Of a DNA stretch of 64,000 nt, positions 11,701 to 26,700 are shown one piece after another. The notes below the pieces were generated by a model that ran no database searches, was not told where the DNA came from, and saw only the letters and a program-made list of their open reading frames with translations. Positions within the stretch are counted from its first letter, which is position 1. Each line of letters opens with the position of its first letter. This DNA comes from Paragonimus skrjabini miyazakii (Eukaryota > Platyhelminthes > Trematoda > Plagiorchiida > Troglotrematidae). Location of the stretch: assembly GCA_014338405.1 (NCBI GenBank), contig JTDE01002445.1, positions 25,883 to 89,882 of the forward strand, in the 5' to 3' direction. The translations under genes and the position numbers were made by a program.

Positions 11701-14700
11701 TTTACCGAGCGAATGCACATTGGTAAATATAATCACTCACAATGACTTATATACAAACATGTACCATGAAATCACACGATTGGACGTTTTTGTTTTTTGC
11801 TGTTTGTTACTACGTTCCTACTCTCCGAGTACTGTAAACGTTAAATTAAAGGTTTTTCGTGTTATTGTTTATTTGATACTAAGGAGCCAATATAAAAAGC
11901 TAACATCTACCAATGTTTGTTCCTTAACTGTTTTGTTCCAATTACTGAGGGGATACAGCTGTTTTAAACAACTAGATGAAACAAATGCGCCATCAACAAC
12001 AAAACACCCTTACGAAGTTCACTGTTTTGGGTCATCAGTAGCACTCACTCCATAGTCAAGTCAGTCACAGAGGAATAACTGTCATGCTACTGGGTCAGGC
12101 TAGTAACCGTGTTAACCCCCACCTTTCTAGTCACTGGCTCTGTGAGTCACAAGTGCCCTACCTTGGGAAGCGGACACAACCTATATTGGCTAACTCCGTG
12201 GTGATGCACTTCATTTGTGATCGGCAGATAATCACCCGTCCACTGAGCACCTCACATCAGTCGACTGTAAACTCAACACAATCTGATCAGCATGTTAGAC
12301 AACCAGTTGGTACACACAGTACGTGATTTAACCATTTGGATTTGTGTACACTCAAAGATTGTGCAAATAGATTTCCTTCATAATGACCACCAAGTATCCA
12401 CTTCAAAGTCTCACTGTCACATACCAGTTTGTACCATTTAGAATAGACGATCAAACGCAGACATCCTTGATCATAAATGGGAGGCTAACCCATGTTTTAG
12501 ACCCAAATGTACAAGTTTCACAGCATCACAGTCGAACAACCGTCACAGACGCCTTCGTGATGCGAATGTTACGTTTCAAAGAGATACCTCTTGGTAACCA
12601 AAAGCTGTCCTAGTCTGATGAATACTACCTCACTCTCAGAGATACGAACTTTGACTTCATTCCCCATACTTCGGTCACTATTTTCTAATTACACAAACAA
12701 GTCAGCCACTTTCATAGCTTCATCATCCTGCACTGACTCTGTGTAACCACGGCAGTTTTGCAGAATGGCTGTGCAATTCGAGGCCACAAAGCGCATTCCG
12801 ATGTATTTGTCAAAGTAAGAAATAACATGTCGCATTACTTGGGCTGTCTGAAAGTTGTCAGACAACAGGCCTTTGTTATCAGCATAGGCGAAATCAGCGT
12901 ATCGCTTTTCAGGTAGAAAGTGCCGTCACCATTAATTCGTGTATGACGAAATTGAACCAAGATGATGAGTTTGGATGACACTGTAATACGCTGCTGTTGG
13001 TGCTGACTACAGTGGACAATTAATGGCAAACTCATGCCCGAGATGAAACATGAGAATTAAGTGCCACCATTATATTCGTTTAGTTGTTAGATATGTTCCT
13101 GTTTTTAGGCTGTACTGAATCGCACGACCAAACCGAATGTACTTGTACAATCGAGAGAAACAGCATCGGTTAGCTGTTGGTCCATTCTACATTACTCCCT
13201 GAATTACCTTTTACATCTCTGAATGATAACAGTGATGAATATGTATACGTCTTTTGTTTCGTTTTGTATCAGCCCGTCGCTCCAGATCACACATTACTCG
13301 CTCAAGCAGACTTTTGACACAATACTTTCAGATTTTGTCCGAAATGAATTGGGCGACATTCGCAGTTCGTTATTGTAGAATACCAATGACCAATTTATAT
13401 GCTCTGCGTTTTCTGTTCGCATTCGATGGACTAAATTGTTTGCCGTTCACAGTTTTGTCAGATTTTTCTGCTGGTTATCCTCAAGAAGAATTACGAGTGT
13501 AGTCAACTGACTACAGATTATCTCAGTCGACATTTATACCTCGGTCCATATACTTATGTTAACCACTATATCACTGACCTTGAGCAGAACACCTACAAAT
13601 CATCCTATCATATTTACAACTGTAATAGTTTGTTATTCATGTTCACCTGTTGTGCGATCATCAACCAGTAATGTTCATCTCATAATGCACTGGCTGCAGT
13701 GAGTAACTTCAACTAGAGTACGAGCTTCATTCAGAATGTGGCAATTGAAATTATCGATTACTCATCAGTGGTCACATACATAAGAAAGATTTACTTCGTG
13801 TGTCGTAAATGCATTACTTCTGCCGACGATTGTGGTCAGATTTTGCCGAAATAAATTAGTTTTTATTAGTTTAATGTTGTTTATATTTTTATTTCTTCGA
13901 TTGTCTTGTCTTCCTTACTATGTGGCAACAGGGCCTACCTGAAAGCGGTTGAGGCAGCTATCAATTCACGTCAGTGGACCAAAGCAGCACACATACTGGC
14001 CTCGATCGAGGACAGCAAGCCCCCCGAATTACTGGCTCCGCATTTTCTCAAACTTGCCCAACACCATGCCGCATGCCAAGAATTCGATGCAGCCGAAACC
14101 GCGTTTCTTAAAGCAAACTGTGCAAATTTGGCCATCGAGATGTACAACGGGGCTGGTATGTGGGAACAGGCTCATCGTCTCGCTTCCGAAGCGATGGATC
14201 ATGGAGAACTGACAGAGTAGGTACACGTAGTCAACTTGAGGTAATCTCACTGGGAAGTAGAATGTTTATCGTGGTGAGATAGTGAAGCAAATATGTATGT
14301 TTGTGGTAAACCCAGTCAGAAATTGTGAGGTTTAATGAATGGCTGCGTTTCTTTAAGTCATGTATGGGTGGCGATGGGTTATCAGTCAAATAGCGACAAT
14401 CTGGACACAATTTCCATCAATTTAGTAAATAATAGAATCAGGAAAAATCTTTTTAACGAAACCGTACATACAAACTTATCGGCAAAATTTCTCTCGGTTT
14501 TCTCATATTATCAACTATCTCAGTACACTTATGATAGTTGAATCAGTCGTTGGTACTGACCTCGATAACAGGATGTGCAGGTTTGTTTGTACTTAGATAC
14601 CTGTCAAGTAAACACGTGTTCGGACCTGGGCGCACAAATTATATCGCGCGATCTAAGTTCCGGTCGCGTCATTATTGTATCGTACTGTCTGTACGCACAC

Positions 14701-17700
14701 TTAGTGTGATAATGAGATAAATTTTCAAAACAGATTTTGGTGAGTGTGCCTCCCATTGGTTTGGCTAATTGGCTAATTCTACCCAACCTCAGCTAACAGT
14801 TGGTACGGTAACAAACGGATGTTGCCTAACGTTTTTCAGCCCACAACCCACCAGTTTACTATTCACTCAATCCCTCCGCTTAGATATGTGCATGCTGGAT
14901 TTTTGAAATACTTATTTACTAGAATACTGAGCGTTCTGTATATAGTAGACACCAGTCGATCGAGCAGCTAGCTAATCTGTCCATTCTGATATTTGGTCCG
15001 GTTTGTCCGGAACAGAAACGACTTCTATGCTTCTGATGTCAAATGCACTGTATAACGGAATCATGAAGCATTGCTTAAGCAAACCAAACTCTGTTAAGTT
15101 TTATAACATGTACATCACACATCAATAAAATATGACACGATGTCCAGTTTCAGTCTTTGTTTGCAAAGGTACTCCCTTGAAACTTGAACTTAGAGACATT
15201 AAAGTATTAATATCAATTATGAGTTGTGTTCAGTCTATATGAAAATAAAAATCCCCTACTATTCATCAGTAATCAAATACCGCTCAACAGGTCAATGATT
15301 TCTGTGATTTCAACTTGGAGAGAAGTCCTAGTCGAGGAATCATCGATTGTAGTTAACAGGACAGTTACTGTGTCTCCTACCGAGGCGATCGGGCAACCTG
15401 ACCATTACTCACAAGCGAAAGTGGATGAGCGTTCACATATGATAATTCCGTCGTGCCTAAGGTGAGGTCAATGGCGCAGTGGTCAACACGGTTGCCTCAT
15501 GAACAGCGTGGCCGTGGTACAAGTCCCGGCAGTGGCGATGATATGCACTACTGACGAGCTTTAATGAGAGCGAAACTCGAGTCTAGTGCTTCTTTTCGAA
15601 AGGGGCCGACTGGAAAGTTTATGGGAATGCGACAGCTGCGATCAATTGTGGGTGATGTTCAATCTATATGAAAATCGAATTTAACACACGTAATATTCCA
15701 GTATGATAATTGGATCCGATGATTTTAGCTATCTGCACAAAGTTTAAGGCCAGCGTGCATAATAACACGCTCAAGTAACTAGATTTCACACTATCCAAAC
15801 GGTCCCGGTTATTTATTAGCCTGTTGTTTACTACCTCTAATCCTTATTCAACATGATAAACTGACTAATTTTCCTTCTCTATCGAACTAAAGAATCTTAC
15901 GTACTTTAGCAGCCAAGTATCTTGTTACTCGCCGCTACAGATGAGTTGCTTCGAGTCCTCATCATCTTGAAGGCAAGGTTCTAGTTCCCATGTTTAACAA
16001 TTGAACGGATTGGTTGATCAGGCATGTGTTTCTACTGTACTCAAAAGTTGAACGCGAATCTTAGACTTCCTTTTTATAAGTTGCAGTTGTAAAGTATTCT
16101 CTTCAAGATTAGCCTCAACCTGTATGTAGACAACACCTGTTGGTATACATGTCGAACTGGATCGACCGACTACTTTCAAACTATTTTCAACTAATTAGCT
16201 TGGCTGCGTAGGTTACTATCTGCCGGGTTAGAAAACGTCGGTATCGACAATTAAATCTAACCACCAGTGTTAACGCACCCTGACGACAACCGTTTTCCTA
16301 CAGTAACTAGGCGTCTAATCGTCCCTGACTGCAAATAGGGTGTTAGCCGGATGATGCGTAAATTCATGAATGCTTGTTAATTCCATGGATGTTGGTGTAT
16401 ACAACTTTACCTGTACTGTCCTTCTTGATAATATCATATCAAAACCAGAAGGATAAAAATATGACTGAATAGTGACAGTTAGATAAGTGTACATATTCGG
16501 GGACTTAATTCTTTAGTGTGTTCTCTAGGGCGCTATTTTTGCATAATGCCAAATAAAATTGCTGTACATGAAGATATTTAAAAGTATTTCTTCGTACGTT
16601 TATCGTGCTTGTTTTAATTGTGACCAACAGGTAAGGGACTTTGTAAGAACACTCCGTATATTCTGTCTGTCTACAGGCGCCTTGAATCACATTCTCTCAT
16701 CAGTTACATTGAAACCAGGCTTCTTAGAAAGGATACATATCTAACAGTGATGGGCTAATAGGTACGATTACATAGATCAGTTGACAGTAGTGCTTGCTGG
16801 ATAATGTTGTATGACATAAATCCAGCCGATATTCTTGTATTTCTAGCAGTGCCTTCAGCTAATCATGAAATTCACTTAGAAACTGTTTTCTAGATCCCGG
16901 CGTTGGCGCAGACAACTTTGAGTGTAAGTCTGTTGTGAGTATGAAAAATTGTTGTCAGTTAATTTTCAGTGAACGCTGCGTTCAACTAAACAACAAATTT
17001 GGGGAGAAGCCCTGGCAACTTGTCACAACGAAGTAGAAGCAAAATTATTCGGCCTATTAGATCTATAAAATGCTGAGCACATGCAAAGGCTTTACGGGTT
17101 GGTTTAAACAATCATCCTTTTACGTTCTTGTATAAAAGCTTGATTGATAATTGCAGAATTTCATGGCTAGACCGTAAATTACTGATAAGTAGTAGGGGAT
17201 TTTTATTTACATATGGATTGAACATCACTCACAATTGATCGCAGCTGTCGCATCCCCATAGGCTTTCCAGTGACCGACTAGAAAGTCTGCGGGAATGTGG
17301 CAGCAGCGACCAATCGTGGGTAATGTTTAATCTATATGTAAACCGTAAATTACCTGATATTCCGAATGGAATTTCAGTCATCTGTTTTCGAGCCACATAT
17401 TTTATTTTGCCTATCTCGTGGTTTGCCGATAAACATTGTATTTCTTTTTGTTTTCCACTCTGGTGTTGTCTGTCTACTACCCGCTATCTTTTCTAACGAT
17501 GCGTAGCATCCAATTCGCAGAACATGTATAACAAACGTCCTCGAAAAAAATGAATTTTTGCATATCACCGTATGTTAGTCAGCCAAAAACACATAGGCAG
17601 CAATGTCAGCAGGAATTTATATCGCTGGTAACCTCGAAGATAGTTTATATCTTACTTCAATCTGGTCACTTGATTATGCTACGAGAAGTTTATACGATGG

Positions 17701-20700
17701 TACTAATATAAATTGGCGATATATATCACCCAGGGCTTTAACACCACTAAGCTGAAAATACACCGTCCGAATAATTATGTCTATTTTAACTACTAATCGC
17801 ATTACGAGTAGTGAAATGTTTCCCAGAATGTTGTAAGCCAACGTAACCCTAACGGTAGGACTTTTTTCCATTTTACTTGTCATGGTGGTTTCCAGTTCAC
17901 TGTTAAAAAGAATATAATGTGCACCACTATCTAGCCAAATTGACCATTTGTTGTGTGGTAACAAATCGATACATTTGTAATATTTCCCATTAGGTGATAT
18001 TAGCCAACTCAGACCAAATTTGTGGCCTCACCTTGAACAAACCCTCACGGTTCATTTCAGCTCACCTTGCCATATTAGTAGTTGATTTTTTGGACTTATC
18101 GTGTTATTATCCAAACTGTAAAGCGTTCCAAAGAGAACATGTTTTATTCACACACGGTTGATTATCGGCATCTGTATGTCTTCATCGTATGCTGAAAGAT
18201 AAGGAACTCACGAGAAAGCTTTTTGATAGGCTGTAAGCATTTGGCTATAAGGGTTTTTAAAGCAGTACCTTACCAGAAAGTTGACGGTGGATACAGTAAG
18301 CCCGAAGTTGTAAATCGTGGGTTGTCAGAAGCTCGGTAGTTATGAACGTTCTTGTGGAGGTCACTACCCATGAATAAGTTCAAGCAAAGAAGAATGGTTG
18401 CTGCTGAGAATGACAAAAAGCTGGTTAGCTCACGCGTGAAAACACGCCACATAATTTATATTAGTTGTCACTTCCCATAGAAAGGAAAACATGCGGTTAG
18501 ATGTCAGCGCTTTAAGACGTAGATGTCATGGGTCGTCAGTAAATGATAAGGGCTTGAAGTGGCAGTTAGGAATTTATATATAGCACAGTAAACAATGAAA
18601 TAGAGCGATTCCGTTTAGAATAGCAAAAGAAACTGAAAGTTTGAATAGAAATTGGAGAAATTGAGCTATTCAGCTCAATCTTTCGTTGTTCGAGGCGATG
18701 GAAATTCATGATGCATGTAGGGAGAAAGGGGACTGATGATTCTGCTAGATTTTGCTCAATGTTTGTATTTCGGTGTGTGACTAACGTGAAGCGCATGAAG
18801 TCGTTTCTGACCATCTTCGCATTTCTCATTAGAAATAGCCGCTCATGTGAAAAATCATTAACTTTCTTCTTTGATGATCTGAAACACTAATAGCAAATAT
18901 TAAAATCAGAAGGTCGATCACCAAACGTTTTCATTGGATGTGGGACAGTGAGTTCAAAGTTGGATCTCTGAATGTTTCACAGCCAAGTTTGGTAAGCCTG
19001 TTGTGCTCGGTTGAACTCAGTTTGAGGAACATTAATAGTCTGACCGTTCTAACCATAGTTTACAGTTGTGGATTTGACCCCGAGCAAACCCAGCTTAAGT
19101 GTTAATCTGCTTTTGGAATCATAATTAACTTTTGTTGTCTCACCCGTGATCAAGTCGGTTGAACCGTATTACCTGTCTGCCCAATATCGTTACTAGACGG
19201 CAAGTCGACCAGGTTTCGGCCAGTTTCACTTGTTCAGCAGTGTACTGTAAGTGCGTCCTTCCTCTAATGAATTTCTACTCCGTAGTGTTGTTTGACATCC
19301 TTTGTATGGGTCTAGGTGTCGCCAAATTGTTCGTGGTCACTCTTGTGTTGGTCAGTATGTGACCTAACTGGTTTCGCACTGCAGCTTACGACAAGAAGGT
19401 CAAGAAGGACAGCCCTGACAATAATTGCGAAGAACTCAGTCTTCATCTTGTTGGTGTTGAATTGTTCCTTAAATTTCTAGTTTAGTTTGCAAATTTTTAT
19501 CCTCGTGCCAGACTTTACCAGCAGCAAGCATTGGAAATAGTAAGCAGTCAATTTACCCACACTGTTATCCAATTGGCAATCCGCTTGATGTTGATATTCT
19601 CCATTCACAAATCACCTATGCCATTTTGTGCTCACAGTTTTTGGCTAAAATATGCAGACTATATGGTGTTACTTATCAAACATTGTACTAAATTTTCCCT
19701 GCCTGCCATCCTGAAAAGTTTCTGTTATATATTGAGTATACGGCCTACGAGCGCGTAAACAGACAACAGAATAACGGTTAGTAAAACGGTAGATAACGGA
19801 ACGACGTTCGGCGGTTCTGACCGACTGACTACGAACTGTGTACGATTAATACGTATCTTCCCGGCCAACCCAACCACTTGAGGCTAACGAAAGAACACAG
19901 AGAAAAGACTGGCCTCCGGAAAGAGCTACTTTATGTCACTCAATCCGAAGACAACATGGTCACAAACCTGTTCGTATTTATAGGGTTTGGGACTAGCAAC
20001 AAGCAAGGTCAAAGGGAATGGTCCAGACAAAAGTCTGGACAGTACAGTCTAAGTGTATAGTCGGGATGACGACAACGGTTGTCACGAGGGCGTAGGTCGA
20101 TTGTGAAGACCGGAGCCGCACACGATCATGGCAAAGGTAAAGGTCACTCACAAGTGAACTTTGTTACTTGTGGTCACACAATGTTTTCGGGGAACTGGCA
20201 ACTTCAACGACAGTTTCCCGAACAGCCAGGTTGGTCACAGTTTAACAGTGTATCTTTTAACACAACTAACTGTGTCGAATAATAATGTAGTCCGTAAAAG
20301 AGAATCTATACGGGTTACTTTCTAATGATTGCTCGTCCCTTCTTAGGGAAGCGATCTATTATTTCGTCTTTTTTCTCTTACCTACCTGCAGGCTAATTCC
20401 ATTGGTGGTACGAAGTGGTCACTTCATGTTAATGATGTTTTCCGAGAATCAAAGTGATTTTTTTATGCTCCTCTTTTAAATCTTTGTATTTTCTTTTCAA
20501 CTCATTTGCCTAGTTGATTATTCACTGCCAGTGTGTTTCACGCTGAAGAAACTGCTCATTGGCTACTTTTTTTGGGTTGTTATCGAGGGAATTTATAGCA
20601 TTTGGTTAGACAGTTAAAGAAATTGCCACATTGTTTTCAGACGTTCAGTCCACAATCGATCGAATTTAGTATCTGTCAGCATCTCAAAACGTAAGAGTGT

Positions 20701-23700
20701 TGTTACTAAACTTCCTTCTGATGTATCTCACTCTCTTAGTTCAGATCGCTTTAAGTGTATATGTATCTCCAATGAGGTTCAGGTAAAAGCAACTTTTACG
20801 TATACCCGACATCACTCACTCTTCTGTTATTCCCCACTGAATTCAGATTCTAAAAAAAACGTGTTATTCCTAGTCATGAATCGACCATAAACCGAATCAG
20901 TAATTGGTATTGCTTTTAGCCGTTTGCTAATTTTTTTAATGGAATTTGTTATACCGACTTGAACATCATTCATAATTGATCTCAGTTTTCACATTTCTAT
21001 ACATCTTTCAACCATACCTTCCTGAAAAAGAGCACTGAACTTGAAGTCCGCTTTTGTTACAGCTCGTCATTATTGTATATCCTTGCCATGGCTAGGATTA
21101 GAAATCCAACCACACTTTCATAAAGTAATCATGTTGACCACTGAACCACTGATCTCACATTAGGCACGACGGAATTATCATATGCATGCCCTCAGCCACA
21201 TTCGTATGTGAATAATATTCAGATCGTTCGGTCAATCCTGGAAAAGCTTTAGCGACCTATTTTCTGACTCCAATCTGTGATCATATGGCTCTTCAAGTTG
21301 AAATGCCATGGATCCTTGGTACCCATTTAGAAGATTTTTACGTTGGTTTGATATTTTTCGCCATGTTACCTCTTTCTGCAAGCAGCATATACTTGAGCTT
21401 ATTTGCCCACTGAGTGTGTTCGTGAACGTGTGCAAACTATCTTGAATAAAGACAACAGAAATCCACATCTCCGGACGGCTTTGTACCTACAGCAACGGAA
21501 TTGTTTTCGGAAACAAAACGTGTTGGTTTCGTAGAACGGTTCATTGAATAGCTTTCGCACGCATGAATCATTGTCGGCTAACTGACGGCCAACACAAGAA
21601 ATATATGTGTTGTCCTGTGTAACGTGTAACCAATATTGCTTTCCTTTTGCCATTGGAAGCAATAGAACCGGAATGAGGCGCAGCATGGAAAAACAGAACA
21701 AGTGGGATCATAAAACAGGCGAGATCACAGACTACCGTCATCTACTTACTATAGCACATCATCATCATCATATACAGCAATACATTGGCGGTTCTCAATG
21801 GTGCGTGACTGTCACACAACCGTGAAAAAAGTACACACTGTACAGAATGACAGAAGAAGAAGGAATGGAAGGGGAAAGGATCTAACTACTGATATAGTTA
21901 CGTTAATGTTCAAACATTCAGCATCACCCTGTAAACAAACAACTGAGCTGTGAGTGAAAGTAAGACGTCATCAGAAGGACAGCTTCCATACGGCCTTCAC
22001 TACCCCGCGTCATTAAATGCACTCACTTCACAGACAACATCCACAAACACCAACATTTACGCCACTGAGTCCGAATAACCGTCATCTCACCTAATGTCTC
22101 CAGTCACTAACTCTGTGAGTCGCAACAACCCCAGCCTGAGAGACGAACTTAACATACAGTCGCATGCCTGTTCGTGAACGACTTCATTTCTTTACGTCAA
22201 ATAATCAGCTGACCACCTCGCAGCTTATGCCAGTCGACCGCAACATCTGCAAACGGTGCTCGGTGTGGCAAAGGACTATCTGGCGTCTTTAAAGCATAGC
22301 TTAGACACCCACGTCTACGTGAATGTAAGGAATGAACAGGAGAACTCGACTGAAAATAACTAACAAACATCCGCTTCCCAACCTCTTAATCGTTAATTCG
22401 TCGGTACCACCGGATGTGAGTGATCGAAGGCAGACACTGATGATCAAATACCTAAAGACGGTTGACGCCTTCTACCCTGAGCGATCAAGGGTCGTAGCCG
22501 TAAAGTAATACAGCCCTCAATATTGTCTTATATACGCGACTCCTATGCCCTTCGATTGCCGCAAATGTCCTAGGTTCGCCAATACCACCCTGGAATTTGA
22601 GATACGTGCTTCTATTTCATACCATGCACTTCCACCGCCCCTGATAAAGCTTTCCAAATATACAAAACGGTCAGAACCACACAACTTTATTATTCAACAT
22701 TAAATCTACGTAATCACAGTAATCTTGCACAAGCACTTTGTATTTTGAGACTGCAAAGCGCATTCCGAAGCACTTAGCAGAACGCAAAAATATGAAAAAA
22801 TGGTGAATGCAGGCATTATGTACTGGCTTGTTAGTACCAAATTTTTGTAAGTATACTACTCACAGCCTATTTTGACTGAATACATATACTTGGTGATTTC
22901 ATTCTTTTCAGTGTAATGTTAATAACCCAAGGGTACACATGGTTGCTTTATAAAAACATGCATTGAAGCAGGACCATGCATCACTGATAATATCAGACAG
23001 GAGCGAAATTTGAGCGTGATATATTAGACTCAGCTGTGGTTGATCATGCAATCGCAAATGGCACTGAACTGAAGAGAATGGCATCCCGTTGTAATCATGT
23101 GCCCACTGAAATATAAGACGTCTGTACGAAAATATGCACAGTTGTTTTATTTCTAAGGAGACCTAATTGAGAGGTTTGTGTGAAGATGAGAAGGTTGATC
23201 AAATGTGGATGGTTCTCCATTTGCGAAACTTTATTTCCTTAACTAACAAATCCCGAGTAAACAAAGTCATCGATTTATTTTGTGTACATTTTTTCCACAC
23301 AGTATGTATCTTGCACAAGCCGAAGATTTGGAAACAAACGGACGATTGAAGGAAGCTGAACGTCTCTATCTGACTGTGAAAGAAACAGATCGGGCTATAC
23401 TGATGTACAAACGTAATAGACAATATCGTGATATGTTACGTCTGGTTCGTATCTACAACCCGGAATTATTGGATCAAAAGCTGTTGGATCTGGCACAAGA
23501 TTTGGAAAAGGAAGGAAATTTGAAACAAGCTGAACAGTACTTTATGGAGGTTTGTTCACCGAAACAAATAAGGTCACCACCCTAATATGATAGTACCATG
23601 CATACAGATCAGTTTGTTCTATACAGTCTAGATTAACTAAAAGTGGGTTCTTTGTCAGACTCTGTGTCTGAACCCCTCCACGTATAGGAGCCTTTCAGGA

Positions 23701-26700
23701 TCCACTAAAATTTTTACTTAAGAAAATCAGATCCTCTAAACCCTGTTCCTGATTGTCGAGTAGCAGAGAATGTTCGTATGACATGATAGTGTGCTTCTTT
23801 TTAAGCGAGTCAAGCGCTTTTTTGTTAAGCTAACTGTATCAAGTGATAGTTAAAAAAATGACTAGTTAACTAGATTTACGGAACTTGATTGCTTTGATAG
23901 TGATATTGCACTTTATCTGAAACTGTTTACCTACCGAGAAGTCTCAACTCTTTCAGTATTTTTCTAACTAACGGAAAACTCTTCTTTTTGTGGCTGTATA
24001 ACAGATAGGCACCATTGTCGAGCATTGATACACTGCTGTTGGTGATGACTTACTGAATATCTGACTTTCACATTAATAAGCAAACTGTGAATTTTTCAAC
24101 ACGAATATAATGACCATCTCACTGTCTAACTCGACAATCTGTCACAGTTTATACACCTTGTAGTATGTATAAATAAACTAAGTGCCCTCCCTACAACAGA
24201 CCGATATTCGGATGGAACTGAATGAGGCTACTAAAGGGTATCCTTTCTCAGGAGTTGTCTCTCTTCCTCCAATATAAGAAGATCGTTGTAGCCTTCACAG
24301 GCCTGCAGATACAGCTTCTGATTGGTCTTTTCTGAGGGTCACTTTCACCATTCTTGGAATTGACTTCGTCCATCCATCGTGAAATTTGGGCTGCTTTACC
24401 GCATTTCACACCTGATTTGTGCAGATTCTCATCGGGTTTACACAAAGTAGGTCCCAATTTACTGTCGTTGCGAGGCGTGCTAATTAGTTCATGTGACAAA
24501 ACACCGGCTGCTACGTAGTCCAACTAGAATGATTCAGATTCAACGCGCTTGCACGCTTGCCATGTATCGTGGTAATCAAACCTAGGGTAGTGTATGTTAA
24601 CTTGGAGTCACGTCGTGATTTACCATTTGGATTGGTGCGCGTGTGCCATAGGAACTAGGTATCTCTCCTTCCCGATTTGTCAGTGATTTACTGCGTTATT
24701 CGAGGGGTTCATCTGTTCTTTAAGCCACTGTAGAATTGCGTGCTCCGTGTACCATCGTTTGTTCCGACGACAAATGATGGCTGTCGGCCGATCGATTACG
24801 ACAGAAAAGACCTTAAGACTGGCAACATACGAGCTGCGCCCGCAGTATCTCATCAAGCGGCATAGGGAAACCATATCGTTCAAAATGGGTTAGCGACGGA
24901 CAAGTACAGGAGCACACCCCCACACGACCCCGCATCAAATTCGTCCCCTAAAACATTGATCAATCCGGACGTGTAAACGATTTCAAAACGTCAGCTTTGA
25001 CTGCAACATAGTAGATAATGTAAGTCGTAAATTTTCCAGAGACCAATATGAAGAGGTGACCAGTGTTTTGTAGTTTAGTGATGAACGACCCCAGTCTTTG
25101 TAAGAGGAATGAATCTTGTTGACTGACTTACTGTACTGAGGTTCTTCACACATCTCCACGTCTGTACAGCACACCCATCTTCTGTCTCAAGAAGATGTTC
25201 AAGATTAAATCGTCGAGGACGATCAGAAGCATGTTATCAGAAACCTCACACGATCACTCTATAGATTCTACTTCAGGGCAGTCTTCCGATACCGTATTCT
25301 TCCAAAGTGTAATGTATATCTCTTGATGTGGCCGTTTGGGTCACATTACTGTGAGTTGACCGCCAACACAAGGAGTTTAATGTTACGTTCTAGAAGTTCC
25401 TACTAACCTTGAGCTTTCTTTTTTCCATATTGATCCCCCGGTACGTTATCATGATGGATTTGATTCGTAATATCAGCATGTCAGAGCACAAAGAGGATAT
25501 ACGTCGCTCCTTAACAGTAAACGTGAAACACAGATAGGCAGAGACAACCAGTAACTAGATCCGCAAACAGTCCCATTTATTATTTAATCAAAACCACCAC
25601 AATCCCTTAGATTGTCTTAGCCACATTTGTGAACACATAGCCCGTTGATAAGCACAGATAAGTATTGTTTCGCAAAAGGTCAATAACTTTAAGTTTTAAA
25701 TGAGCACTATTATCCTGAATGAACTAATTGGGTCAGCTTGGCGAATTGTTGTCGTGTGCTTAAAAATGGGCGGTATGGAATTTGAAACCTTTTGTTCACT
25801 ACTTTGAGGCTGATGTATTACCAATTACTTAAGCCATATCGGGATGTGTTCGGACACCCGAACTATTTATGTTAACATCACTGCAATCTTGGGAGATAGA
25901 CTGGTTGGACGAAACACCTTTGTGACTACGTAGAACCAGCCATCTAGTAAGCTCATCTAAACTTAACTGGGCAACCTTGTACGTTTGAACCAGAGCAAAC
26001 TTAGGTTTGTTCGTAATACTGTTCGCCAGATGATTTATGAGTTGCAAAAGCAAGAATATATCCTTACTTTGAGCCATCTGAATAGATTCTTTACTTTGTT
26101 CAACCTAGTGTGAGCATCATTGAACATTTTGGGGGTAACCGCTAGTTAGTAATGTATTTTCTCATCATCCGCTCCGCCTGCAAATACGTCTGGTTCTGTA
26201 AAATAGGGGGTTGCCCCAATCATCTTAGACAATCTTTTTCAACCTCGAGCGTTGTACTGACTTCTGAATGTGTGTACAACTCAGGAATTCTCCCCTACAC
26301 CACACTTTACAACAGAAATTCTTCAATCTGAAATAACTCATCATCTTCTTATCGAACGGTATCTGTACACCTGACTGGCTCGTTGATTACCCTAGTAGAT
26401 TAATTGTCCTAGTGCTACCAATCGGGTTAAACAAGTTTGTGTTTTTATGGGTTATTGTGAAACTCAAGGTTTCGGCTGCCACATTTTGAGTTGTGCAAAA
26501 TTAGTCAGTGAATTCATCGGATGTCAAAAAGTGTTAACCATTACCGTTTTCAATTTATCAACTTCAAACTTGACACAGTATGATAAATGTGAGAATGATA
26601 GTTAAAATAGAATTGGGTAGTTTGTGATACAATGAAAAATCGATCATTTTGAGATTATGAACACAATTACTGTGGATCTGTCAAATGTTTGCAAAATATA

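Larger units (their letters stand above)
14217..23302 (+). other. IFT172 intron B-C (9.1 kb, phase 2)
   Basis: The longest complete intron in the window. It holds SINE-1 copies at 15226-15680 and 20940-21195, a SINE-1 fold-back at 17190-17350, and a 3' RTE fragment at 21750-22790. Open frames elsewhere (for example 19159-19362 and 19878-20282) show no family resemblance. Confidence 0.85.

Noticed and set aside
11660..12055. 131-codon open frame on the plus strand
   Set aside because: Low-complexity AT-rich composition and no recognisable motif; it lies within an intron.
14217..14220. Donor GTACAC four bases downstream as the end of exon B
   Set aside because: It would include an in-frame TAG; GTAGGT at 14217 restores the frame with exon C.
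14029..14250. Minus-strand open frame across IFT172 exon B
   Set aside because: It is the antisense shadow of a conserved exon.
24248..24883. Retrotransposon gag-like frames on the minus strand
   Set aside because: No zinc knuckle, protease or RT motif was found, so a transposon call would be a guess.
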